Below, one piece after another: positions 34,210 to 45,066 of a stretch of DNA of 64,000 nt; position 1 is the first letter of the stretch; each line of letters starts with the position of its first letter. Both the position numbers and the translations under genes were made by a program. Below the pieces are notes generated by a model. That model ran no database searches. It saw only the letters and a program-made list of their open reading frames with translations, and had not been told where the DNA came from. The stretch lies in assembly GCF_018860765.1 (NCBI RefSeq), contig NZ_JAHKPV010000019.1:62001-126000 (forward strand), given 5' to 3'. The DNA is from Marinobacter salexigens (GTDB taxonomy: Bacteria; Pseudomonadota; Gammaproteobacteria; Pseudomonadales; Oleiphilaceae).

Positions 34210-34308
34210 GCCGAGCGCGCGCCGGACGATGCAAAGGTCCAAGCTTTTAGATTTCAGGAACCATTTGGGCACATTTTGGGCACAGAGAAATCTCGAACGC
34301 CAGAAACG

Positions 34309-34344
34309 AAAAAAGGCAAACCAGTAAGTTACTGATTTGCCTTT
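34309..34344 (-). terminator. Rho-independent terminator of initiator tRNA
   Basis: Stem AAAGGCAAA-CAGTAA / TTACTG-TTTGCCTTT (34312-34344) with one mismatch and a tiny loop, followed on the minus strand by six T residues (34314-34309). It starts 5 bases after the tRNA 3' end. Confidence 0.85.
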
Positions 34345-34349
34345 AAATA

Positions 34350-34426
<77 letters not shown>

Positions 34427-34493
34427 TCAAACTGGTTGTTGCCGGGCCACCCCGATCAACGTGCGCGTATATTAAGGATTCCGGAGTGCGTTG

Positions 34494-35183
34494 TCAATCA
34501 CTGTTTTCAAAGAGGTCGGTTGGATAGTGGAGGTTATCTACCGCTGGGGCTACTGACTCTTTGAAAAAACCCACCCGCTCCAGCGCTTCCTGTACCGGCC
34601 GAAACGACTTCCTATGCTCTGGCGTTACGCCCAATCGGAATAGCGCTTCCATGTGTACAGGTGTGGGATAGCCTTTGTGTTTGGCAAGGCCATAACCCGG
34701 GTACTTATCTTCCATCGCCACCATCTCCCGGTCCCGGGTCACTTTGGCGAGGATGGACGCAGCGCTGATGGCTTCTACTCGGCTATCGCCCTTTATTACG
34801 GGTTCTGAGGGCCAATGCCACTCCGGGCATTTATTGCCGTCCACCAGTACGTATTCGGGAGCAACACTCAGGCCAGCGACGGCACGCTCCATTGCAATCA
34901 TCGTGGCCTGATAGATGTTAATCTGATCAATCTCGTGGGCTTCACAGCGGCCTAAACACCAGGCAGTCGCATGCTCAGTAATTTCGTCGTACAGCGCATT
35001 GCGTTTTTTTTCTGTGAGTTTTTTCGAGTCCGCCAGCCCTGCAATGGGTCGATCAGGATTGAGAATTACCGCAGCGGTAACAACCGCACCGATGAGCGGA
35101 CCTCGCCCTACTTCATCGACGCCAGCCAGAAGTCGGCCCTGATAGGCACATTCAAACGGCGGCAATACGAGTGCGCGGGCCAC
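34494..35183 (-). CDS. rnhB: Ribonuclease HII
   Basis: A 229-residue RNase HII, which removes RNA from RNA-DNA hybrids and misinserted ribonucleotides. The acidic active site is seen in [14 protein letters not shown] (Asp, Glu) and YVLVDGN (Asp), with IAAASI-like [16 protein letters not shown] following. It ends the conserved minus-strand envelope block, its start lying directly against the lpxB stop, as in many gammaproteobacteria (lpxA-lpxB-rnhB). The C-terminal about 30 residues past VGFF are an extension without known role. Confidence 0.96.
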   Translation of the reverse strand: MARALVLPPFECAYQGRLLAGVDEVGRGPLIGAVVTAAVILNPDRPIAGLADSKKLTEKKRNALYDEITEHATAWCLGRCEAHEIDQINIYQATMIAMERAVAGLSVAPEYVLVDGNKCPEWHWPSEPVIKGDSRVEAISAASILAKVTRDREMVAMEDKYPGYGLAKHKGYPTPVHMEALFRLGVTPEHRKSFRPVQEALERVGFFKESVAPAVDNLHYPTDLFENSD

Positions 35184-36365
35184 TCAGTGCGTTCGCTCTT
35201 CAAGTAGCATGGAAATGGCTCGGGCGGCTTTTTCATCGGCATCCTGCCTCAAGGTATGATGAAGCTCCGTGAAGGCGTGTATCAGCCTACCCCGCTCTTT
35301 TTGATCTTCCATACGTTCCAGCACCGCTGCGCCAAGTGATTCTGGCGTCGCGTCATCCTGCAACAGCTCGGGAACCAGAGACTGCTTCGCCAGCAGATTG
35401 GGCAAGGAAACGTGAGGCACTTTCACTAACCGAGAAAGCAGTGCCCAGCTGACGTTGCTCAAGCGATAACCCACAACCATGGGCTTTTTCAGCAACATCG
35501 CTTCAAGGGTCGCGGTTCCCGATGCCAACAGAACAACATCGGAAGCGGCCATCACTTCTCGGGATCGGCCTCTTACAATCGTAACCTGCAATTTTACATC
35601 CAGTGCTTCGATAAGATCGCGAACCTGCTGTTCCCGTTCGCGATTAACACAAGGTATAACCAACTGCATATCCGACCGCTTGGTTTGTATCCAGCGCGCA
35701 GCTTCCAAAAACAGTGTCCCAAGCCGCTCAACCTCACCGGCTCTGCTACCGGGCAATATCGCCAGCAGAGGTGCGCTCTCATCAAGCCCAAGCTCTTCAC
35801 GGGCTCTACCGGTCTCGGGAACCAGAGGGATGCGGTCTGCAAGAGGGTGCCCCACAAAGGCAACTGGCACTTGATGCTTCTCATAAAACTGGGCTTCAAA
35901 AGGCAACAAGGTGAGCATCAAGTCCACGGACTTGGCGATTTTGAAGATGCGCTTTTGGCGCCATGCCCAAACGGAGGGGCTCACATAATGAACAGAAGGA
36001 ATGCCTGCTTCGCGGCAGCGCCGCTCAATGGCCAGAGTAAAGTCTGGGGAATCAATGCCTATAACTACATCCGGGGGAGTGGCAAAGAAATAGCTCAGGA
36101 GGCGAGCACGGATACGAAAGAGCTCTCGAATACGTCCAAGAACTTCCACCAGTCCCATAACGGAAAGACGTTCCATGGGAACCAGAGAGTGGAAGCCTTC
36201 CGCGATCATCTCGTCGCCGCCGATACCAACAAAACGCGCGTTTGGATAGCGCTTGCGAAGTGAACGAATCAGGCCGGCGCCCAGAATGTCCCCAGACGCC
36301 TCACCGGCAATGATTCCAACAGTAGTTCTGCGCTCACTTACAACCGCAGCTTGGAGATGCTCCAT
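35184..36365 (-). CDS. lpxB: Lipid-A-disaccharide synthase
   Basis: A 393-residue GT19 glycosyltransferase that joins UDP-2,3-diacylglucosamine and lipid X into the lipid A disaccharide at the inner face of the membrane. Signature stretches are IIAGEASGDILGAGLIRSL, VHYVSPSVWAWRQKR and the C-terminal LASGTATLEAMLLKKPMVVG. AGGAG lies 10 bases before ATG 36365. Placed between lpxA and rnhB, it belongs to the lipid A arm of the block. The length is normal for the family. Confidence 0.97.
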   Translation of the reverse strand: MEHLQAAVVSERRTTVGIIAGEASGDILGAGLIRSLRKRYPNARFVGIGGDEMIAEGFHSLVPMERLSVMGLVEVLGRIRELFRIRARLLSYFFATPPDVVIGIDSPDFTLAIERRCREAGIPSVHYVSPSVWAWRQKRIFKIAKSVDLMLTLLPFEAQFYEKHQVPVAFVGHPLADRIPLVPETGRAREELGLDESAPLLAILPGSRAGEVERLGTLFLEAARWIQTKRSDMQLVIPCVNREREQQVRDLIEALDVKLQVTIVRGRSREVMAASDVVLLASGTATLEAMLLKKPMVVGYRLSNVSWALLSRLVKVPHVSLPNLLAKQSLVPELLQDDATPESLGAAVLERMEDQKERGRLIHAFTELHHTLRQDADEKAARAISMLLEERTH

Positions 36366-36385
36366 CCAACAAGGCTCCTGCTCGC

Positions 36386-37177
36386 TCAGCGAATAATTCC
36401 GCGATGAGCTCCGCGCAGAGAGTCAATCAACACGCACACTTCGGGCGTGTCAGAGTATTCCTCTTCCAGCTTTTCGACGGCCTGCTCAGTTGTCAGGCCA
36501 TGACGGTAAATGACCTTATAAGCCCGGCGCAGGGTCATCAACACCTCTTTGTCGAATCCACGACGCTTGAGGCCTTCGACGTTCATGCCGTGAGGCTCTG
36601 CAGACTGCCCCGCCGCCATAACATAAGCGGGAATATCCTTTAGTACGATACTGCCGCCAGCAGCCATACTGTGCGGGCCTATATGGCAGAACTGGTGAAC
36701 CATAGTGCCACCGCCAAGAATGGCGTGGTCGCCGACCGTCACGTGGCCCGCGAGTGTCGCACAGTTTGCAAGAATTGTGTCGTTGCCAATCACGCAGTCG
36801 TGGGCCACATGCACATAGGCCATAAGCAGGTTATTACTGCCTATGCGGGTTTCACCCTGATCCTGAACTGTGCCACGGTGAATGGTGCAATTTTCGCGAA
36901 TCGTGTTGTTATCGCCGATGATAAGCGTGGTTGGCTCCCCGGCGTATTTTTTGTCTTGGCACTCTTCACCAACGCTGCAAAACTGAAAGATACGATTATT
37001 ACGGCCAATAACCGTTGGGCCTTTCACAACCACATGGGAAAGAATCTCTGTGCCTTCGCCAATTTCAACGTTCGGGCCAATGTAGCTCCAAGGGCCAACC
37101 GTTACGTTATCCGCAAGTTTAGCTGATGGGTCTACAATCGCTTGAGGATGGACACCCGACCAATCATTCGTCGCCAT
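36386..37177 (-). CDS. lpxA: UDP-N-acetylglucosamine acyltransferase
   Basis: A 263-residue left-handed beta-helix trimer subunit carrying out the first step of lipid A synthesis. Hexapeptide repeats fill residues 10-185 and the catalytic His region reads LLMAYVHVAHDCVIGN. The C-terminal helical part (KRRGFDKEVLMTLRRAYKVI) is typical. Its ATG shares one base with the fabZ stop (TAATG), so the two are translationally coupled, which ties the competition of both enzymes for hydroxyacyl-ACP to one message. Confidence 0.97.
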   Translation of the reverse strand: MATNDWSGVHPQAIVDPSAKLADNVTVGPWSYIGPNVEIGEGTEILSHVVVKGPTVIGRNNRIFQFCSVGEECQDKKYAGEPTTLIIGDNNTIRENCTIHRGTVQDQGETRIGSNNLLMAYVHVAHDCVIGNDTILANCATLAGHVTVGDHAILGGGTMVHQFCHIGPHSMAAGGSIVLKDIPAYVMAAGQSAEPHGMNVEGLKRRGFDKEVLMTLRRAYKVIYRHGLTTEQAVEKLEEEYSDTPEVCVLIDSLRGAHRGIIR

Positions 37178-37614
37178 TAAACTTCTCTCTCAGCGGTCAG
37201 TATCTCTGCCACACAAACAATCTCACCATCGACCAGTGCGCGACAATCGAATTTCCAGATACCGCGTCTTTCCGAGATAATTACCGACTCCATACAGAGC
37301 CGATCCCCGGGTAACACAGGGCGCTTAAATCGCGCCTTACTGGTCCCAGCCAAATATTGTACCAGCCCGTCAGAAGGTTTCCGCCCCACTGTCACAAAAC
37401 CGAGAATGCCAGAAAGCTGCGCCATGGCTTCAATAATCAGTACACCCGGCATAATCGGATTATCGGGAAAATGGCCGGTAAAAAACGACTCGTTAAAGGA
37501 AACGTTTTTGTAGCCTTTGATTGACTTGGACTTTTCAATTTCGGTAACCCGATCCACCAATAAAAACGGATAACGGTGCGGCAGGTGTTCCATTATTTCA
37601 TCAATATACATCAT
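37177..37614 (-). CDS. fabZ: 3-hydroxyacyl-ACP dehydratase
   Basis: A 145-residue hot-dog-fold dehydratase of fatty acid synthesis. The active-site signature [12 protein letters not shown] and [20 protein letters not shown] carry the catalytic His and Glu. It lies between lpxD and lpxA in the standard order, 11 bases after lpxD. The start may be either of two adjacent ATG codons (37614 or 37611). Position in this operon helps balance phospholipid and lipid A synthesis. Confidence 0.97.
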   Translation of the reverse strand: MMYIDEIMEHLPHRYPFLLVDRVTEIEKSKSIKGYKNVSFNESFFTGHFPDNPIMPGVLIIEAMAQLSGILGFVTVGRKPSDGLVQYLAGTSKARFKRPVLPGDRLCMESVIISERRGIWKFDCRALVDGEIVCVAEILTAEREV

Positions 37615-37625
37615 TGTGATCGGCC

Positions 37626-38651
37626 TCAGCCCTCTGTTTTCTTTTCCAGCTCTTTAACACGCCGTGCCAGAGCATCCAGCTGACGGAAACGTACAGCGTT
37701 TTTGCGCCATTGCCGATTCGTATCTGCACTGGTTCCGGAGGAATAGACCCCTGACTCCCGAATATCTCCGGAAACCAGTGTCATGCCGGTAAGGTGCACC
37801 TGATTTGCAATTTCCAGATGGCCAGCGACTCCAGAAGCTCCACCAAACACACAGTGGCTGCCAATCTTTGTACTGCCTGCAATGCCAACCATTGCAGCCA
37901 TGGCACAATGGTCACCAATGCGGACGTTATGGGCGATCTGAATCAGGTTATCCAGTTTAACGCCATTACCTATAACCGTGTCATCCAGAGCGCCACGGTC
38001 AATCGTTGTGTTTGCACCGACCTCCACGTCATCACCGAGAATCACACGGCCAAGTTGGGCAATTCTGTGCCAGTGGCCTTTTTCATTCGCAAAGCCGAAA
38101 CCATCAGAACCAATCACGGCGCCACTTAGAATATGGCAGCGCTGCCCCACCACCACATCATGGGCGAGTGTAACTCTAGGCCTTATAATGGAGCCGGAAC
38201 CAATACTGGTGCGAGCACCAATCACACTGCCCGCACCGACAACAACCTGCTCTCCAATAACCACACCCGCCTCAATAACGGCGTTAGGCCCTATACTAGC
38301 ACTGGTAGCCACGGTCGCGCCGGGATCAACCACAGCTGAAGGGTGAACTCCCTGAGGCGCAACGGGCGTCGGGTCAAACCAGTGACTCAATTGAGCATAG
38401 CCTAGGTAAGGATTCTCGAGTAACAGGACGTTGGTCGGACAGTTACCCGCGGCGGCAGGCGATAAAATGACCGCTGCCGCTTGAGTATCTGTCAAATGCT
38501 TTGCATAGGCGGGGTTTGCCAGAAAGCTGAGCTGACCCGAGCCAGCAGCCTGAAGCGTTGCAAGGCCAGACACCATAACGTCCGGATCGCCACGAAGCTC
38601 TGCGCCCAACGCTTTTGCAATTTCTCCAAGCCGGTAAGACTTTACTGTCAT
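37626..38651 (-). CDS. lpxD: UDP-3-O-acylglucosamine N-acyltransferase
   Basis: A 341-residue hexapeptide acyltransferase, third step of lipid A synthesis. The N-terminal uridine-binding domain ([19 protein letters not shown]) precedes the beta-helix (about 100-300) with the catalytic His in [23 protein letters not shown] 38651 is chosen because GGAG lies 7 bases upstream; the GTG at 38663 lies before the usual N-terminus. A short C-terminal helix ([16 protein letters not shown]) ends the protein. Neighbours are skp upstream and fabZ downstream. Confidence 0.96.
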   Translation of the reverse strand: MTVKSYRLGEIAKALGAELRGDPDVMVSGLATLQAAGSGQLSFLANPAYAKHLTDTQAAAVILSPAAAGNCPTNVLLLENPYLGYAQLSHWFDPTPVAPQGVHPSAVVDPGATVATSASIGPNAVIEAGVVIGEQVVVGAGSVIGARTSIGSGSIIRPRVTLAHDVVVGQRCHILSGAVIGSDGFGFANEKGHWHRIAQLGRVILGDDVEVGANTTIDRGALDDTVIGNGVKLDNLIQIAHNVRIGDHCAMAAMVGIAGSTKIGSHCVFGGASGVAGHLEIANQVHLTGMTLVSGDIRESGVYSSGTSADTNRQWRKNAVRFRQLDALARRVKELEKKTEG

Positions 38652-38700
38652 CACGCGCTCCACAACACGCTAGCGAGCCCAAGGGCTCTCCGGCAAGAAT

Positions 38701-39195
38701 TTAACGGTTAAGCTTTTCCAAAAGCTGTGGTGTTAGGTTCATATCCGGCTTCACATAGACAACCGCTTCGCTCGGAAGAATCAGGTCAAGATCGTTTTCT
38801 TCCAGCAATTCTTTAACGGCCGCATCCACTTCCGGGCGAGCCTCTTCCAGAAACGCCTGCTTGCGCTGATTAACCGTAGTATCGAGACGTTGCTTGAGGA
38901 AGTTGAACTCTTTTACTTTCTCTTGAAACTCACCAGCGAGCTTGTTGCGCTCGCTATCGTTCATCATGGCGCCGTCTTTTTCCAGACGCTCTTTCAAACT
39001 ACGTGCCGCTTCTTGAGCTTCGCGAACTTTCTGCTCATCACCTGCAAAATCTTTCTGCATGTTTTCGCTAAACGACTTGGCATCATTCGACGAAAACAAG
39101 GCTTGGCGAAGATCTACAACACCAATGCGGCTCTCTGCGGCGACGGGCAACGCCAGCGCCATGGCTGCGACAAACATCAATAAGCTTCTGAACAT
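38701..39195 (-). CDS. skp: Periplasmic chaperone Skp/OmpH
   Basis: A 164-residue periplasmic chaperone with signal peptide (LLMFVAAMALALPVAAES) and long charged helices (about 50-130, VREAQEAARSLKERLEKDG) that form the tentacles of the trimer. It holds unfolded outer-membrane proteins for BamA, whose gene lies just upstream in the same run. GGAG precedes the ATG. Low sequence conservation is usual for the family; order bamA-skp-lpxD makes the call firm. Confidence 0.93.
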   Translation of the reverse strand: MFRSLLMFVAAMALALPVAAESRIGVVDLRQALFSSNDAKSFSENMQKDFAGDEQKVREAQEAARSLKERLEKDGAMMNDSERNKLAGEFQEKVKEFNFLKQRLDTTVNQRKQAFLEEARPEVDAAVKELLEENDLDLILPSEAVVYVKPDMNLTPQLLEKLNR

Positions 39196-39258
39196 GTTGG
39201 GGCTCCTATGTATCGTTCGTTTCTATTTCTCGTGGTGTTTAATCTGAATGCCGAGGAA

Positions 39259-41577
39259 TCAGAATGTCTGGCCGAGCGAGAACTGGAATACCTGAGTATC
39301 GTCCCCAGGCTTGTCGTTCAGCGGTTTGGCAAGGCTGAATGCCAGCGGACCTACGGCCGTAATCCACTGGAACCCGACACCTGCAGAAAGCCGTAGTTCC
39401 TCGGGTTCAGGTTCGAATCCGCGATCCGGATCAAACACTTGCCCTGCATCTATAAAGAATGCAGTGCGCATGGAGCGACTGTCACCGGCAAACGGCGTCG
39501 GGAAAATCAGCTCCAGAGAACCTTCTGTCAAGAGGTTACCACCAAACGGATCCGGATCCGAAGAATCGTTGGGGGCGTTGGTAGCGCGCTGCCCCAACGA
39601 GTTGGCCCGATAGCCGCGAACCGAGCCATAGCCTCCAGCATAAAAGTGCTCGTAAAACGGCATAAATGACCGATCGCCATAACCGTTGCCGTAGCCTACT
39701 TCTGTTCTTGTGCGTACAACCCAGCGATTGTTATCTGTAATCGGGAAGTAGAAGTCAGTTTTATGGGTGGCCTTATAAAACGTAAGATCACTACCCGGCA
39801 CAGCCACGTCAACAGACAGTGAATGACTATAACCTTCCGTTGGCAAAACACCCCGATTCAGTGTGCTACGGCGCCAACTCCCGAACAGGAAGTAGTTATT
39901 GAAGGAGTCGCCTTCTTCGTCGATAAAATCCGTAACTTCCTGCGAGGTAAACACGCCGCCTTTGAGTTTCGAAAGCGTATAACCTAACCCAAAGTTCAAC
40001 CTCGTGATGTTATCAGTCGGATAACCAAAGGTGACACGGCCGCCATACTCGTCGAGCAGGTAGGACGAAATATCCTCTTGCTCAAAATCCGTCTCTCTGG
40101 CAAATACACTGAAACCGCGGCTCACTCCGTCGACAGTATAGTAAGGATCCATATAAGAAATATTGGCGCTTTTGACCGAGTCACTGGCATTTACGCCAAA
40201 AGATACCCGCTTGCCCGTACCGAAAAAGTTATTTTCAGATACGTTCGCACCAAGAATAATGCCGGAATCCTGAGAGAAGCCTACAGATGCCGAAAGGCTT
40301 CCTGTCGGCTGCTCCTCAATTGAGTAATTCACATCTACAAGGTCATCGGTTCCGGGCACAGGGACCGTGTCCACATTCACGGCCTTAAAAAACCCGAGCC
40401 GCTCTAGGCGGGTTTTGGAAAACTCTATGCGGTCCGACGACGCAATACCGCCTTCCATTTGGGTCATTTCCTGACGCAGGACATCGTCTCGGGTGGATAC
40501 GTTACCGTCAAAATTAATTCGGCGAACATAGGCCCGCTTGCCGGGCTCAAGATAAAACGTGACAGCAGCTGTGTTATTCGGCCCTGGTTCGGGTACGGCG
40601 TTTACGTTGGCAAAGGCATAACCCTCTTTACCTAGCCGGAAGGCCAGTGTTTCCGAAATCGCCGTCATGCGGGCACGGGAGAACACATCACCCGCATCCA
40701 CCGGGATTAGCTCCCGCAACTCATCTTCATCAACGATGAGATTGCCGCGCAACTTTATCTCTGAAATCGTGTATTGCGGCCCTTCGTTTAATGCAACCGC
40801 AATAAAGACCTGTTGTTTATCCGGCGAGATAGAAACCTGACTGGATTCTACGTTGAAGTCTAGATAACCACGGTCGAGATAAAACGAACGCAGGGTTTCG
40901 AGATCACCACTCAAGCGTTCCCGCGCATATTTGTCTGAGTTAGTGAGAGAATTCCACCAACTGCTAGTACGCAACTCAAACAGGTCGCGTAGCGATTCGT
41001 CACTAAACTCCCGGTTACCAACCAAGTTGATATGCTGGATAGCAGCAACAGTACCTTCGTTTATGTCTAGGCGAATGGCCACGCGGTTTCGCGGCAGCAC
41101 TTCAGCTGTTGCTTTGACTCGGGCGTTATAGCGCCCTTGCCCGATGTACGAGCGCAAGATCTCCAACTCTAACCGTTCCAGAGTTGCTCGACGGAACACC
41201 TGACCTTCCTGAAGCCCGGCGCCACCCAACGCATCCATGAGCATGTCGGTTTCAATATTCTTGTTGCCTTCAATATCGATTGAAGTAATCGAAGGCCGTT
41301 CCCGCACGGTGAGAATCAAGATGCCAGCGTCGCGGCTAGCTTCTATGTCGGTAAACAATCCTGTCCGGAACAGTGATTTAATCGCATCGGCCAGTTCGGC
41401 TTCGTCCATCTGCTCGCCAATGTTAACGGGAAAAGCAGAAAACACGGTACCCGCAGAAACACGCTGCAAGCCTTCTACTTCAATGTCTGCAACCGTAAAT
41501 TCATCTGCAAATGCTGGCGTCATGCCGGTTGCGGCAACAACGAGGCCAACGGCTAAACCTAGAAGAGAACGTCTCAT
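39259..41577 (-). CDS. bamA: Outer membrane protein assembly factor BamA
   Basis: A 772-residue Omp85 protein that folds beta-barrels into the outer membrane. A signal peptide (LLGLAVGLVVAATGMTPAFA) leads to five POTRA domains (about 24-425), starting VADIEVEGLQRVSAG. A 16-strand barrel follows (about 440-772), with the VRGYRANSLG motif of the conserved loop 6 (GSVRGYRANSLGQ) and a terminal Phe (FQFSLGQTF). It sits between rseP and skp as in most gammaproteobacteria. Length is normal. Confidence 0.97.
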   Translation of the reverse strand: MRRSLLGLAVGLVVAATGMTPAFADEFTVADIEVEGLQRVSAGTVFSAFPVNIGEQMDEAELADAIKSLFRTGLFTDIEASRDAGILILTVRERPSITSIDIEGNKNIETDMLMDALGGAGLQEGQVFRRATLERLELEILRSYIGQGRYNARVKATAEVLPRNRVAIRLDINEGTVAAIQHINLVGNREFSDESLRDLFELRTSSWWNSLTNSDKYARERLSGDLETLRSFYLDRGYLDFNVESSQVSISPDKQQVFIAVALNEGPQYTISEIKLRGNLIVDEDELRELIPVDAGDVFSRARMTAISETLAFRLGKEGYAFANVNAVPEPGPNNTAAVTFYLEPGKRAYVRRINFDGNVSTRDDVLRQEMTQMEGGIASSDRIEFSKTRLERLGFFKAVNVDTVPVPGTDDLVDVNYSIEEQPTGSLSASVGFSQDSGIILGANVSENNFFGTGKRVSFGVNASDSVKSANISYMDPYYTVDGVSRGFSVFARETDFEQEDISSYLLDEYGGRVTFGYPTDNITRLNFGLGYTLSKLKGGVFTSQEVTDFIDEEGDSFNNYFLFGSWRRSTLNRGVLPTEGYSHSLSVDVAVPGSDLTFYKATHKTDFYFPITDNNRWVVRTRTEVGYGNGYGDRSFMPFYEHFYAGGYGSVRGYRANSLGQRATNAPNDSSDPDPFGGNLLTEGSLELIFPTPFAGDSRSMRTAFFIDAGQVFDPDRGFEPEPEELRLSAGVGFQWITAVGPLAFSLAKPLNDKPGDDTQVFQFSLGQTF

Positions 41578-41621
41578 TCAATTATTTCGCCTGATTAATG
41601 CGCGTAAGGAGCCCGCAATTC

Positions 41622-42971
41622 TCACAACCGCATCAGGTCGTTGTAAAGAGCAAACACCATTAATGTAAGAATCATTGCCATACCAATTCGTAACCCAAGC
41701 TCCTGAACGGCATCTGATACCGGTTTTTTGCGGATGGCTTCGATGGTGTAATAAACAATATGACCACCATCCAGCACAGGAACGGGTAACAGGTTCAGGA
41801 TGCCCAAACTGACGCTTAGGTAAGCCAGAAAACGAACAAAATCTTCAAATCCGGAACTAACACTGGCTTCAGCTACACGGGCAATTGTAATTGGGCCGCT
41901 GAGGTTACTGGGTGAAAGCAGCCCTGTAACCATTTTTTTGATGGCGACAAGTGTGAGGCGGGTATCAGCCCAGGTTTCATCCAGCGCAATGGGGATCGCC
42001 GCCAAGGGACCGTAGCGAACGTCCCGCATGGCATTATCTGGCCATGTGACCGGCTGAACGCCAACACCTACAAATCCGATTGTCTCGCCATTGTCTTGCA
42101 CTTTTTCCGCTGGCGTAATTCGAACAGATCGTTCGGCTCCAGCACGCTCGATGGTAAGATCAAGCGATTGTTCTGGTGCGTTGCGAACAAAATCAACCAA
42201 CTCAAACCAATTGCCCACTGGCTCACCACTGACCGCAATTACTCGATCCCCTGCTTGAAGACCTGCGGCCTGGGCGCGACCACCGTCAGCAATCTGGCCA
42301 AGTACGGCAGGTACGTCTGGTCGCCAGGGCGTAACGCCAAACTCACCGAGTGGATTCGGTGTTTCATCGCTCAGACTCCAGCCGCCAAGCTCGCCACTCA
42401 ATGTTCCGTGCGCACCTGAACTGGACACATCCAAGGTTATCAAACCCTGCTCACCGGCACGCTCAAGAATGCGCATGTTTACATCGCGCCACGAGCTCAC
42501 TCGGTGACCATCAACTGCATGGATTTCCATGCCTTCTTGCAAGCCGGTATTGCTGGCGACACTGTCCACTGCTACATCGCCTACAATCGGCGCAACATGG
42601 GTAACACCCACAACGCTAAGCAACCAGTAGGCAAAAATAGCAAACAGGAAGTTGGCTATCGGGCCTGCGGCTGCAATGGCGATCCGCTGAGACGGCGGTT
42701 TTGAGGTAAAGGCCTGATCTCTGAGGTCTTCGGGTACGGGCCCCTCTCGCTCGTCCAACATTTTAACGTAGCCACCCAATGGGATAGCGGCTATTGCAAA
42801 CTCAGTTCCGTGGCGGTCGTACCAAGAGAACAAGGGTTTACCGAAGCCCACGGAAAAGCGCAGCACTTTCACGCCACAGCGGCGCGCGACCCAAAAATGG
42901 CCGTACTCATGCAGGGTCACGAGTATCCCCAAAGTAAGCGCGAGAGCAAGTACGGTTTGAATAATCTGCAT
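41622..42971 (-). CDS. rseP: Site-2 zinc metalloprotease RseP
   Basis: A 449-residue inner-membrane protease that cuts anti-sigma factor RseA and signal-peptide remnants. The zinc motif HExxH is in VTLHEYGHFWVARR (His21, Glu22, His25) and the third ligand in VPVLDGGHIVYY. Two PDZ domains lie in the periplasmic part (about 120-305) and four membrane helices are visible. It stands between dxr and bamA, linking envelope stress control with outer-membrane assembly. Confidence 0.97.
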   Translation of the reverse strand: MQIIQTVLALALTLGILVTLHEYGHFWVARRCGVKVLRFSVGFGKPLFSWYDRHGTEFAIAAIPLGGYVKMLDEREGPVPEDLRDQAFTSKPPSQRIAIAAAGPIANFLFAIFAYWLLSVVGVTHVAPIVGDVAVDSVASNTGLQEGMEIHAVDGHRVSSWRDVNMRILERAGEQGLITLDVSSSGAHGTLSGELGGWSLSDETPNPLGEFGVTPWRPDVPAVLGQIADGGRAQAAGLQAGDRVIAVSGEPVGNWFELVDFVRNAPEQSLDLTIERAGAERSVRITPAEKVQDNGETIGFVGVGVQPVTWPDNAMRDVRYGPLAAIPIALDETWADTRLTLVAIKKMVTGLLSPSNLSGPITIARVAEASVSSGFEDFVRFLAYLSVSLGILNLLPVPVLDGGHIVYYTIEAIRKKPVSDAVQELGLRIGMAMILTLMVFALYNDLMRL

Positions 42972-43018
42972 AACATTCCCGGTGTAAACGCCAATCTGGC
43001 GAAAATCTCTAAATTATT

Positions 43019-44203
43019 TCAGACAGTTAACAGGCCAATCTGTTCCCGAGCCCGCTGCCGCGCTTCTGAGTTCTTCGCAAAGATGGTATCAAAGCTGTCT
43101 GCTGGCACCACGGGGGTTGCAGCGAGTGTTCGCTCAATGACTACCGGAATGTCCGTAAACGCAAGATTCCCCTTAAGAAACTCACCCACCGCGACCTCAT
43201 TTGCAGCGTTAAGCACTGCGGGCGCGGTCCCACCCAACTGAAAGGCCTCTGCCGCTAGGCGCAGGCAGGGGAATCGCAACAAATCCGGCCGTTCAAAATG
43301 AAACCGCCCGATTGAAAAAAGGTCCAAGGGAGCAACACCTGCATCAATACGCTCGGGCCAGGCCAAACCGTTGGCGATGGGCGTTCGCATATCAGGGCTG
43401 CCGAGCTGTGCCAACACCGAACCATCGGCATACTCTACCATGGAGTGAATAATGCTCTCTGGGTGTACGTGAACTTCGATGCTTTCTGGCGTGGTGTTGA
43501 ACAACCAGCAGGCTTCAATCAGCTCAAGCCCTTTATTCATCAGAGTGGCCGAGTCCACAGAAATTTTCTGACCCATCGACCAATTCGGATGGGCGCAGGC
43601 CTGCGCTGGCGTAACCGACCTTAAATCTTCCGCACTGTGCTGTCGGAATGGACCTCCGGACGCTGTAAGAAGAATTCGGGTAATGCCCGCGCCTTCAGGG
43701 TCGCGTATTTTATCTGCTGGCAAGCACTGGAAGATGGCATTGTGCTCAGAATCTATAGGCAGCAACTCTGCTCCAGAGGCAGATACCGCATCCATAAAAA
43801 GCTGGCCGGACATAACCAGCGCTTCTTTGTTGGCCAACAACACCCGCTTACTAGCGCGCACAGCGGCCAGTGTGGGAGCAAGCCCCGCCGCTCCAACTAT
43901 CGCCGCCATGACGGTACAGGCACTCGGGGCGGAAGCTGCCTCACAAAGCCCCGCTTCGCCACTCAAAACAGATATATCCGGTAGGTCTGAAAGCAATTCA
44001 GTCAATCGTTTTGCGGCTGCTGCATCGGCCATAACTGCAACTTTCGGATGAAATTCACGGCACAGCGTTGCAAGCTCTTCGGCACGGGTACTGGCGGTTA
44101 GAGCGTAAACAGAAAATCGATCAGGGTGGCGGCGGACAACATCCAAAGTGGAGAGCCCGATCGAACCAGTAGCCCCCAGCACCGTGATAGAGCGGCTCTC
44201 CAT
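43019..44203 (-). CDS. dxr: 1-deoxy-D-xylulose 5-phosphate reductoisomerase
   Basis: A 394-residue NADPH enzyme of the MEP isoprenoid pathway. The nucleotide loop [15 protein letters not shown], the acidic metal site [13 protein letters not shown] and the signature GMGQK-like [19 protein letters not shown] are all visible. ATG 44203 ([10 protein letters not shown]) is chosen because the longer frame to TTG 44230 would overlap cdsA and lacks a better ribosome site. It follows cdsA by 2 bases and precedes rseP. The product feeds undecaprenyl synthesis by UppS two genes upstream. Confidence 0.96.
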   Translation of the reverse strand: MESRSITVLGATGSIGLSTLDVVRRHPDRFSVYALTASTRAEELATLCREFHPKVAVMADAAAAKRLTELLSDLPDISVLSGEAGLCEAASAPSACTVMAAIVGAAGLAPTLAAVRASKRVLLANKEALVMSGQLFMDAVSASGAELLPIDSEHNAIFQCLPADKIRDPEGAGITRILLTASGGPFRQHSAEDLRSVTPAQACAHPNWSMGQKISVDSATLMNKGLELIEACWLFNTTPESIEVHVHPESIIHSMVEYADGSVLAQLGSPDMRTPIANGLAWPERIDAGVAPLDLFSIGRFHFERPDLLRFPCLRLAAEAFQLGGTAPAVLNAANEVAVGEFLKGNLAFTDIPVVIERTLAATPVVPADSFDTIFAKNSEARQRAREQIGLLTV

Positions 44204-44205
44204 AT

Positions 44206-45045
44206 TCACAAAGGCCCAACCGCGAGCCAACCCAATAATGTGATTATGAGCGCGAACACTGGAATAGCCGCCGTTAGGCTGTCGATCCGGTCCATGATGC
44301 CACCATGCCCGGGCAGCAGTCCGCTGCTGTCTTTAATGCCTCTAAAGCGTTTGAGCATGCTTTCAAGCAGGTCGCCAAGTACCGACACGAAGCCTGTCAC
44401 TAGGGTAGCGACAACCAGCAAAATGGTTTCCATAGCGCTTGCAGAGGCAAACAAACTTACAATCAACGCAAAAACCGCTACCGCAATCAACCCGCCGTAG
44501 ACTCCCGCCCACGACTTTCCGGGGCTGACTCTAGGCGCTAGCTTGGCTTTGCCGAATGCCCTACCGGAGAAATAAGCACCAATATCTGCAACCCAGACCA
44601 CGCAAAACACATACAAAATCAGCAGCAGATTGTTGTCTGTGGTACCGAACTGAAAGCCGCCGGTTCGTAGGTGGTTTAGCCCCACCCACGCGGGCACCAA
44701 AACCAATACTCCCATGAACGCTCGCACAGGCGCACTACCCCAGCGCTCGGAACCTGCGGGATAACTGCGCACCAACAAAAAACAGCCCCCCCACCAGATA
44801 AGTGCAAGCCAAAGCACGGGTACAACAGATACGTTAAGAAGACTATAGAGAATGAGTGCGATAGCAGCAGCATAGGCAACCCGCCCCGACTGCTGCTCAA
44901 AGCCAGACATATTCGCCCACTCCCAAGACCCTAACGTAATTATCGCAGCGGTAAATAACGCAAAACCCATTGGTGGTAGAAAGAAGATGCCACCGATAGC
45001 AATGGGCGCGAGAATAAGAGCTGTGATGATTCGGGTTTTTAGCAC
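44206..45045 (-). CDS. cdsA: Phosphatidate cytidylyltransferase
   Basis: A 279-residue integral-membrane enzyme making CDP-diacylglycerol. Eight or so hydrophobic helices are followed by the family signature near the C-terminus: [20 protein letters not shown] and [15 protein letters not shown], with the conserved Asp residues that bind magnesium. It lies 21 bases after uppS and 2 bases before dxr. Length is typical. Confidence 0.97.
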   Translation of the reverse strand: MLKTRIITALILAPIAIGGIFFLPPMGFALFTAAIITLGSWEWANMSGFEQQSGRVAYAAAIALILYSLLNVSVVPVLWLALIWWGGCFLLVRSYPAGSERWGSAPVRAFMGVLVLVPAWVGLNHLRTGGFQFGTTDNNLLLILYVFCVVWVADIGAYFSGRAFGKAKLAPRVSPGKSWAGVYGGLIAVAVFALIVSLFASASAMETILLVVATLVTGFVSVLGDLLESMLKRFRGIKDSSGLLPGHGGIMDRIDSLTAAIPVFALIITLLGWLAVGPL

Positions 45046-45066
45046 AATAGAGGTCGCTGTAATTCG

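Noticed and set aside
35685..36263. 192-codon plus-strand frame inside lpxB
   Set aside because: Antisense to a conserved gene; composition is that of a shadow frame.
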